Shown: in pieces, positions 56,401 to 64,000 of the stretch
Numbering within the stretch: position 1 is the first letter of the stretch
How the letters are laid out: the number at the start of each line of letters is the position of its first letter
From: Apiosordaria backusii
Taxonomy: Eukaryota > Ascomycota > Sordariomycetes > Sordariales > Lasiosphaeriaceae
Direction of reading: 5' to 3'
NCBI GenBank assembly: GCA_030549205.1
Contig: JAUKTV010000002.1
Coordinates: 372,001-436,000, forward strand
DNA: 64,000 bases
The notes under the pieces: model-generated
Seen by the model: only the letters and a program-made list of their open reading frames with translations
Databases searched by the model: none
What the model was told of the DNA's origin: nothing
Program-made: the position numbers and the translations under genes

Positions 56401-57957
56401 TTTACTACTGTACTATTAAAAAAGCTTTTACTAAAGTCCTTTTATTTTATAATTTAGTCTTTTTTATTAACTTTATAAATAAAGATATTTACAATGCCTT
56501 TATTAATAAAGAACTATATTGCTTTAAAGTATATAATTATAGAAAGTTTGTTAAATAAGTATACGACTTTTTTTTTAATAAGGTCCTTTTTCCTATTAAG
56601 TCTTAACCGAACCTTTTTATTAAGGAAAATAAATAGTACCCTTTTAAAAGCTTTCTAATAAAGGAAAGTTAAGACTAAGGTATTTAAATAAAGAATTTTT
56701 ATATTAAGTTTCTTATCGGTAATGTCCCTATTATTTATAACCTTATTAAAAGTTCTAACTTATATATTATCTTTTAATAAAAGTAGCTTAAGGAAATTAA
56801 AAGGTAGTTAATTTAAGATTTAATAGAGGAGCTGGTTATTAAAAAAGAAGTTCGATATAGTCTCTTTTACTTTTAACTAAAAGCTAAATTTCTTTATTAA
56901 GTTATTACTATTAAAGATATTATAAAGGATAACTTTTAAAATATCGGCCTATAGTTAGCTAATTACTATATAAAGACTGGCCTTTTAACTATCCTTACTA
57001 TTTAAAAGAAACTCTACTATCGGAAGTCCTTCTTTTATTATAATAATAACCTTATAGATATTATCTATAATAAGGAAGTTACTATAAAGGTATATACTAT
57101 ACTTTATAGCTATTTAAAAGAAAGAAAGCCTTTTAATAATAAGAAAAAGGCTTTTTACTAGTTTTATAATATATAAGTAGCCTTTTTAAAAATCGGTATA
57201 TTTTTTAAGAACCTTAAAGAATTTAATATCGAGCTTTACTAAATAGCTAAAATCGAAGGATTTAAAGGAGGTATACCTTTTTCTTTAAAAATAATAAGTA
57301 ATCTTCAATTTAAACAGTAAATAAACCGGAATTTTATAAAGAACGTTAAAATAAAATATATTTTCTATTATAAAGCCGGCCCTTCTATTAGTATTTTTAT
57401 TATATTAACTTTTAAATATAACTTGCCTATTATTATAAACTAAAAAGATATTACCTATTACTTTATTACTTTACTATATTATAAAAACTTCCCTTTTTTA
57501 AATTCTCTAAGTTAGTCTTTCTTTTATATTTCTATTTTCAATAAAGATAGTATTATTATTAAGATATAGAAGGTAAGATTACTATATATTTAAAAAAAAA
57601 ACGTTAATAGCTTTACCGATCTATACTAATTAACTAGCTTTAAAGATCTTTATACTATTACTATAAATATTCCTATTTATAATTAATATAAATATAACTA
57701 TAAAAGAAATTGTAATTAAAGATAGAGTAATGGAAGTAATTAGTATTATATATTTAGATATTTTTAAAAATAATAAAAAGAAGAGATAATAAATTAGGAT
57801 AGTTATAGAAGATATAGAATATTAGTTAGATTTTAAAACGGAGTTTTATATTGCTTTTATTTAAAAGGAAATAATATAGGATTTTAAAGAAAAGAATAAT
57901 AGAAAAAATGATAGTTCTTTAAAGGATTAGAAAGCTTTTTTTTATATTAAGTATTAT
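53421..57957. other. 3' interior of RIPped Gypsy element
   Basis: By position the first part should be integrase, but no motif survives clearly. A long T-tract lies near 55888-55905. From about 56,000 to 57,800 the sequence has fragments of coding look in the RIPped code that I cannot assign; the element may have carried an extra gene after pol. Confidence 0.4.
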
Positions 57958-58637
57958 TATAAGATTCTATACCTTTATAGGACTTATTTAATATTATAGT
58001 TTACTTTATATAATTCTTTAAAAGGATCTATAATTTAAAAGCTTTTAAAGGAAACTTCTTATCTTATTCTTACCTTTTACTATAAGTTATATCCTATATA
58101 TAATATAATTATTATATTTTCTTTTTTTTTATATTCTTTTCTTCTTTTTATATATAAGTATACTTAATAACCTTCCTAGCTTTAATTTCCTATAGTAAAT
58201 TTAGCCTTAAAAGATACCTTTATATCCTTTTTTATAAAAGAAGCTTTTATTAAATCTTTTATTTATATACTTTCTATATTAAACTATAAAAGCCTATATA
58301 AAGAATCTTTTTAAAAAGGCTCTTTAGGAATTTCCTTTAGACTTTTCTATAAACCTTTTTATAGAACTCTTTTCAAAGCCTTCTTTAAAATCTCCTTTAA
58401 AACCTTCTTTTAAAAACCTTTTTAAAAAGCCTCCGTTAAAACCTCCTTTAAAATCTCTTTAAGGAGCTTCTATTAGAACCTCCTTTAGAACCTTCTTAAG
58501 AAGCTTTCTTTAGAACCTTCTTTAAAACCTTTTTGAAAACCTCCCTTAAAACCTTCTTAGGAACTTCCTTTAGGAACTTCCATTAAAAGTCTCTGAAGGA
58601 ACTTTCTACTTGAACTTCCTACTGGAAGGTTATAACA
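57958..58637 (+). repeat. Right LTR of the RIPped Gypsy element
   Basis: 680 bp, the partner of 39156-39837. It contains the same pyrimidine-rich minisatellite (about 58320-58620). The end GAAGGTTATAACA is shared with the left copy; the flanks after it diverge. Confidence 0.8.
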
Positions 58638-60300
58638 TTTACTTTCAGTTAATAAATTACTTAAAGCAAATTATAGCAACTTAACTTTATAGCTAAATAT
58701 TAAAACTTATATAATTTAATAATTAATGAACTTATGAATAATGCCATAAAAGTAATAATTCCGTTATTAATAAAAGGTTAAAACAGAATTATAAAAACTA
58801 TTAGCTATAAGGTGTTAAAGAAACACTTTATGAAGTATCAAGTAGGTTATTTAATAGGTATTCAGTACGTTATTTAAACAATATTCAGTAGGTGCTTTAG
58901 AGGATTGGATAAAGATAATTAAAAAAAGTAAAGACTATAGTTTAAGAGACCTTCACTTTCGCTATTTATGAAGGTTTCCGTTTTATATATTTTATTATAA
59001 ATAGGTAAATGGTAAAGAATAGTAAAAGTAGTAGATAAATAGAGAATAATAATATATAGAAGATATCGATTTAAAAAGGCTTTTCTATATAGTTTTTATT
59101 TACGATTTTAATCAACCTTTTTGCTATTTTATTATATTCTTTTCTTATGAAAATAATATTATAATGAATACTATAAATATAGTTTAAACCTTTTTAATTA
59201 AAGTTTAATACTATAACGCTGCTAACAAGGAAAAAAGGTAATCTATATATAATTCTATAGAGGTAGGGAAGCTTTTTTTTTTTACACAGTTATGATTTAT
59301 ATTATATAATTTTACCTTTTAATTTAGTATTTTAATTACCCTTTTTTTTTACTTTACCGAATTCTGTTTTTACTAAAGTAATATGATAGATAAGAATATT
59401 ACTGCTCTATACCGCCTTTAGTGGAGTTATATCGTAAAGTGGAGCTATATATTGCGGGGTAATAGGAGTAGTATATAGAAGAATTCCCATACGTTATTGG
59501 AACTTTTTCTTCTTTACTTAATTTATTACCTTTTTACCACCTTATTACTTTACACCCTGTGTTACACTATTAATAAACTATTATGAAATTTTAATATCCT
59601 TTTAATATATTTCTTCTATTAAATTATATCTTACCTATTTATATTTTTTTACTACTATAATATATTATAAATAAACTTTAAAATTAGTTTTTTAATTTTA
59701 AATTATTCTTTATTCTTATAATAGAATTATTTTAAAGGTTTAAATACTAAATAATTAAGTTAACTTTAAATTTATAAGTTTATTATATATTACTATTAAA
59801 ATATTAAACTTTTAATACCTTATACCTTTTAAAAACAAAGGATAATAAATAAATATTATTATTAAAAGTAATACTTAATATATAACTATATTAAAGTCTT
59901 TATATACAATAAATAGATTTTAATAATTATTTATTTATATTTTATATCTTCTATATCTTTTAAAGTTTTCTTCTTTTATTTTATATAATATTTAACCCTA
60001 TTTAATAATGCCTATTTAAAAAACTTACATATCATTAACTGTTATTATTAAATGTATTATTAAATGTTATTTTTATAAAATATCAGTTATTATACTTTAA
60101 TATAATTTTAATATATTTTTAAACGGTAATATAAATTTCCTTTTCTAAATAATATAGATTTTTCTTTAATTAATGAAAGCCTTTAGAAAATTTAAAAATG
60201 TAATGCAGGAGATAAGGTAAGTCTGCTTAATAAGGTAAGTTTAATTGCCTATATAAGTTTATAGAAGACTTAATTAACATACCTAGATCTAGATATTTTA
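58638..60300. other. AT-rich right flank of the RIPped element
   Basis: The flank contains the right copy of the 120-bp direct repeat (59265-59389). Sequence at 59,370-59,580 is less depleted in CA/TG than the element. No coding frame was recognised. Confidence 0.5.
59265..59389 (+). repeat. Direct repeat, right copy (about 125 bp)
   Basis: Matches 38903-39021 from AGGGAAGCTT to TGATAG in the same orientation. It starts about 630 bp after the right LTR, whereas the left copy ends 134 bp before the left LTR, so the pair is not a simple target duplication. Confidence 0.8.
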
Positions 60301-60678
60301 GCCTAAGTACCCTGCCCGATTTCCCACTACGGTAGGTAAGTAGGTATATATGGGAGAGCCGTTGGCAGTCAGCGCCTGATTAAGATGGGGCCCTATTCAC
60401 TCAAGGAGCAATGCCCCATCAGGAGCACCAGCTCGCTCAATATCAAGACGTCAAAACAGACGAATCAGTGGGTATCTCACACTGAGTCACTGATGTTGAT
60501 ATTGGGGAGCACTTGGAGCGGGTATCTGCTTACGTATGGAGAGGAGCATGCTCGGAGAGTAATATATCGAGGAAGAAGAACTGTGTCAAAGGCCGCTTCC
60601 GCGGCCGGTTCCTCGACTACAGACACCATGCCGCTTTCAGTTCGCGTCAAGGCCCGGCATCCCCAACACCACCCGCTC

Positions 60679-61366
60679 TCAGCGGCATACCTTAGTCATC
60701 CCCAATGTTAGCATCATGTGGAATCTGAGGTATCGTATCCTGAATGGATGCACAGGAAACGCCAATTCCTTGCTCAACAGTAGTGCCGCATGTCTGCCCA
60801 ACGTCTCTTGAGGCAACTTGACATTGATTTGCTCCATCAGTCCTGCCAAGACCCGTCACAATCCCTCGTTGATCCCTGTGCCACCAAGCTTGACCTCTGA
60901 TAGATCTGGTCTGCAGTTCGCTTTAGGTTGTTGCGGAGCTGGCGATGTCGCTTGTCCTTCTCTCGGCGAGAATCGTCAGGCTCAACGGCTGGATGCGTTC
61001 CCGCTTTGCTACTGAGACGAACTTGTGTCAGATACTCGGCTAAATTCAGGTTATTTTCGTCCCAGGTGGCAGACGAAGAGGATGTGTTCTCGTCGGATTC
61101 AAAGATCTTGGTGTTGCTAGTTGCATGTGGTGGTTGAGCCTTGCAACAAGGTCGTTGCGGTTGGCGGTGAACTTGTTGAGCCGGCGTGCGAGGGTGTTAC
61201 GCTCTGACTTGAGCCTCCTTTCCGTGTCCTCATGTCTTTTGTCTGCGGTAGCAAGGGCGTTCGGTAGGTCGTCGAGTCGTTTCTCTGCCCGCTTTTTAGC
61301 CTGTTGTTCATATATTAGAGCAGCTTCGAGTTAGTTGTATAATGGCTTAATCGTTGTTTGAGGCAT
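60679..61366 (-). pseudogene. Degraded coiled-coil protein gene
   Basis: From an ATG at 61366 (MPQTTIKPLYN) the frame is cut by TAA at 61331-61333, then continues as a strongly heptad-like coiled coil (KKRAEKRLDDLPNALATADK, ERRLKSERNTLARRLNKFT). Coding sense then jumps frame near 61,110 to an acidic Ser-rich stretch (KIFESDENTSSSSATWDENN). Near 60,900 it jumps again to EVKLGGTGINEGL, a TGA at 60856-60858, then LMEQINVKLPQETLGRHAAL and on to about 60,680. Two frameshifts and two stops (both reachable by C-to-T) mark it as a pseudogene. It sits just outside the RIPped block. I do not recognise the family. An intron starting at the GTATGC near 60,690 is possible, so the old gene may extend further left. 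Confidence 0.55.
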
Positions 61367-62192
61367 TGTGTTCAGTTGATTTAAGCTAGGTGTTAGAGAG
61401 GGAATTAGGGACGTATCGGGAGATAATACCTTAGTAAACCTCAAGGGTAGTTGTAAAACGGTGTGATGATTGATAGGATACAGTAATGGACAACTCGGAC
61501 GCGCTAAGAACTACCGAATTGTTGGAATCAGCACGAGATAACAGATTCGCCCATGGTGAATGGGATTTTCAGGCTACCTTTTGTGCCAGGCCAACTGCCC
61601 GTTCTCTCTGTCGCCGCAATACCCCACATTATTTATGAGCACCAGACGGTCCATCTGATGCTCTCATGGCTTCAAAACGAAACTGGAGATAAAGGAGCAA
61701 GTGGGCCCGGGGTCCCAATTCTCAGCCACGGCCGCAAGAGAGATGAGAACCGTATCGGTGAGCAACCTGTTTATCGCCTGGTTTTATCTCCTGGTTTTAA
61801 CAGGCTCAAAGGACGCTCCCGGACCCACCAACAGGAGCTAGATCTTTGTCTGTCAATATCGAGTTGCTCCAGAGATAACATTTGACCCACCGAACATTGC
61901 TCCTTAATGGCCTGTGCCTTGGGTGACAACCACCTATATATTGCGCCCTCCTGCCCCAGGCAATTCACCCTCCCTCTGTCTCTCTGCCATCCTATCTCAT
62001 TCACTCTCGCTACCCTTACAATTCGTTGCCTCTGGGATTGCAAGGTTTCGATCTCCAGCATATCTTCGAGCTGACTTGGCACAAAAGCCGAATTCACGAA
62101 CCAACAAGTCAAGGTAGGTCACTGGGCTGTCGCATGAAAGCTGTTGGAGGTGAGCTTTAACACATATTGTCCCCAGATCTTCAGTAGCCACA
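61367..62192. promoter_or_regulatory. Upstream region of the coiled-coil gene
   Basis: This gap lies between two divergent starts. TATATATT at 61935-61942 is a candidate TATA element about 250 nt before the ATG. A likely 5'-untranslated intron at 62114-62176 (donor GTAGGT after AAG, acceptor CCCCAG, 63 nt) follows a pyrimidine-rich leader. Open frames here lack domains. Confidence 0.45.
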
Positions 62193-63197
62193 ATGTCCTA
62201 CAATACTCCCTTCTTCCCGACAACTTATCCGATCGGCGAGGACGAGCATGCCCGGCTCAAGAGACAGCTGGCTGAGGCCAAGGAGGATCTCGATATCAAG
62301 AAGGCTGAGCTCGCCAGTGCCAGGGAGATGATGAAGCAACATGAGAAAAAGATCTTCGACCTCAACTACAAACTCTCTCTTGGCGCCCACCGAGTCCAGG
62401 CTGCCGATGCTGGTGTTCGCCAAACCTCTGCTCAGCACATGTCGACGCTGGAGGAGCTCAACAAGATTCGCCAAGCTCTCATGATCTCTGAGACCAAGCT
62501 CCGGGAGGTTGAACGGACCCGCGATGAGGCAACCGGAAACTACCGACAGCTGTCCTTGCAATACTATCCTGCGATGGAAGAGCTCTCCAGAACACGCCAG
62601 CTACTGTCGTCCACCCAGGCCCAGCTGAAGGAGGCATTGACAACTCGTGCTGAGGCCCGCGGAGCCCTGAACCTGCGTGAGCAGGTTTGGTATTATGAGA
62701 AGGCGAAGCTGGAGTCCAAGTACGAGTCTTCACAGACGCAGCTGCGCTCTGTCCAAGCCCACCTTGAATCTACCGAAGGCAAGCTCAGGGAGGCTCTAAA
62801 AGTCCACGACGAGGCGTCGAAGGCTATGTCCTTGTCTGCCGCCTGTCAATATGAGGCATCCAAGTTCAGGGATGCATACGAAGAGTCTCAGAAGAACCTG
62901 CACAACACCCAGCTGCGCCTCACAGCTACTCAGAGCGAACTCGAAGAAGCTTTGAAGGCCCGCGATATGGTCAGCGATGAGGCCTTGAAGCTCAGAATGT
63001 CGAAGCTCAAGGTGACCAGGTTTGACCCCAGCGAGGATCGTATTGAGGAACTTCGTCTGGAACGTGATGAGCTCCGCGAGGAACGCGATGAGATTCGCCG
63101 GGAGCGCGACGAGCTTGTAAGGTCCCACAGTCGTTCCAGAAGCCGGAGCCGGCGCCGGGACTCCTTTTCCTTCAGCTACTCCGAGACGTCGATCTAA
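62193..63197 (+). CDS. Coiled-coil protein with 53-residue repeats and RS-like tail
   Basis: Single exon, 334 aa, from ATG in CCACAATGTC. Residues 1-18 are Pro/Thr-rich (SYNTPFFPTTYPIGEDE), then helical coiled coil covers about 18-305. Within it a unit of about 53 residues recurs, marked by STQAQLKEALTTRAEARGAL, STEGKLREALKVHDEASKAM and TQSELEEALKARDMVSDEAL. A weaker, shorter version lies before (SETKLREVERTRDEA). Residues about 283-308 are a dense Glu/Arg charged helix (RDELREERDEIRRERDEL). The last 24 residues are an Arg-Ser dipeptide run followed by Ser/Phe/Tyr, similar to RS domains that are phosphorylated in RNA-binding proteins. No RNA-binding domain, signal peptide or membrane segment is present. 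Function unknown; a scaffold or filament role is inference. Frame, start and codon use look intact. Confidence 0.85.
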   Translation: MSYNTPFFPTTYPIGEDEHARLKRQLAEAKEDLDIKKAELASAREMMKQHEKKIFDLNYKLSLGAHRVQAADAGVRQTSAQHMSTLEELNKIRQALMISETKLREVERTRDEATGNYRQLSLQYYPAMEELSRTRQLLSSTQAQLKEALTTRAEARGALNLREQVWYYEKAKLESKYESSQTQLRSVQAHLESTEGKLREALKVHDEASKAMSLSAACQYEASKFRDAYEESQKNLHNTQLRLTATQSELEEALKARDMVSDEALKLRMSKLKVTRFDPSEDRIEELRLERDELREERDEIRRERDELVRSHSRSRSRSRRRDSFSFSYSETSI

Positions 63198-64000
63198 GAA
63201 GCCGAACACATGGACAACATCTCGACCTGCGGTACATTTATCGGAACGGGAGTGGTTCATCATCACCGGGTTTAACTGCAAATCTCAGGTCTGTGTTGGA
63301 GTGGGGGCATGGATTGGTCAAGGCTTGTCATGGAGGGGAGCTCGTTGAGGGTATTTCTCAGTTGGCGATGCCAAGCTCATGCTATAGCGTGACGACTTGA
63401 AAAATAACTGGGCTCAGATAGCAATGGGAATGAATTAAGCTTGGTACCGGATCTCTATTTGTATGCCGTAGCTTGCTGTTGTGTGTTCCATGTTTTTAGT
63501 GTTTGCTACCAGTCTGGAAGACTTCCATCCCAGTTCATTTGAGCGTGCCTTTTTACGTCAGGACAGAAGCTCGCTACCTACATGACACTTGGCATGAGTA
63601 CCTAAATCTATTTGAAGCCAGCCCATGACCAGACATCCCAAGGCGACTTCTGAGGTTTGGTATGTATCATATTTTTGCAGTAAATACTTGCCCACCCCTG
63701 ATTTGGGATTGATGGTTGCTAATCATACATCCAATCCAAATCGAGCAACTTCCTTGAGGGTAGTGGCGGGCATGGTCGTGTCTAACGTCTACCAAGGGAG
63801 AGGCGGATGGACGGGGAGAACATTCCCGAGCATGATTAACCAGATGCGGACGCCGCGGATAACGAAGTCAAAAGGGCAACGACCCGTCCCGTTCTCTCGT
63901 ATTACCTTAGGCATTCGAACATGGTTATAGATGATGTGACCTGATGGTGGTTGGGATGGGGCACCCTGCTCCATCTCATGGCAACGGTAAGGTAGATGGT
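63198..64000. other. 3' flank of the coiled-coil gene
   Basis: The stretch holds the 3' untranslated region of the coiled-coil gene and non-coding sequence to the end of the window. One open frame of 101 codons (63625-63930) has no recognisable domain. Confidence 0.5.

Larger units (their letters stand above)
39156..58637 (+). mobile_element. Old RIPped Ty3/Gypsy retrotransposon with nested insertion
   Basis: Two direct repeats of about 680 bp (39156-39837 and 57958-58637) bound an interior with Gypsy-type pol remnants on the plus strand. Removing the younger element and its target duplication leaves an element of about 12.2 kb. The LTR ends fit TG...CA in the left copy (TGTAAGATT...TTATAACA); in the right copy the first G has become A. 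No clear target duplication survives. All reading frames are destroyed by transitions to TAA/TAG, with little evidence of indels. Confidence 0.8.
38943..60300. other. RIP-mutated AT-rich block (heterochromatin candidate)
   Basis: Apart from the young element at 41453-48714, this block is extremely AT-rich, with almost no CA or TG dinucleotides while CT, CC and AG persist; the 60 bases 51961-52020, for instance, contain neither CA nor TG. This is the footprint of repeat-induced point mutation (CpA to TpA on both strands). Such blocks are usually H3K9-methylated and silent. The left border is sharp at about 38,943; the right border fades at about 60,300, the last 700 bp being less depleted. Confidence 0.9.

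Noticed and set aside
39156..58637. Target-site duplication of the RIPped Gypsy element
   Set aside because: The five bases before the left LTR and after the right LTR do not match; RIP may have erased it, so none is claimed.
1..64000. tRNA, 5S rRNA, CRISPR arrays, bacterial-style operons
   Set aside because: I scanned by eye for T-loop consensus (GGTTCGA-type) and 5S starts and found no cloverleaf. No spacer-repeat array exists, and splice sites show a eukaryotic nuclear genome.

Overview
The window looks like nuclear DNA of a filamentous ascomycete, most likely a Sordariomycete (the order is an inference). The evidence is short GT-AG introns (about 50-80 nt) with CTAAC-like branch points, fungal-type gene families, and a 20-kb block stripped of CpA/TpG dinucleotides, which is the footprint of repeat-induced point mutation (RIP). 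No rRNA, tRNA, CRISPR array or bacterial-style operon was seen.

Region 1 (1-16 kb) is gene-rich. It holds the mitochondrial import-motor subunit PAM16/TIM16 (minus), divergent from the Golgi/ER membrane protein YIP1 (plus); the Ran exchange factor RCC1 (minus); a 16-cysteine metallothionein-like protein (minus); and a family-16 protein methyltransferase (minus). Next comes the most interesting locus. A caspase-related protease gene (minus, 11842-13682) carries five in-frame stop codons but no frameshift. It is divergent from an apparently intact gene (plus, 13995-14971) whose product resembles fungal gasdermin-like cell-death proteins (RCD-1/HET-Q1 type). The layout matches the known fungal gasdermin + protease clusters used in allorecognition and programmed cell death, here with the protease partner apparently dead. 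A deaminase-like gene with a 3' frame break follows.

Region 2 (16-38.7 kb) is sparse. Two deserts of about 9 kb flank one Ser/Pro-rich fungal-specific protein (25465-26754). A 2EXR-domain protein lies at 35550-36647, followed by coding-like fragments I cannot assign.

Region 3 (38.9-60.3 kb) is an AT-rich, RIP-destroyed block. Most of it is one old Ty3/Gypsy element (39156-58637) with about 680-bp LTRs and a recognisable but stop-riddled pol. Nested inside it is a young, non-RIPped chromovirus (41453-48714). This has 389-bp LTRs that look identical, a TAAAA target duplication, gag, protease, and RT/RNase H/integrase/chromodomain. On the opposite strand it carries an extra gene for a Zn2Cys6-like, coiled-coil, acidic-tailed small protein.

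Region 4 (60.3-64 kb) returns to normal composition. It holds a degraded coiled-coil gene (minus) and an intact coiled-coil gene with about 53-residue repeats and an RS-like tail (plus).

All exon structures are by-eye predictions. No homology search could be run.
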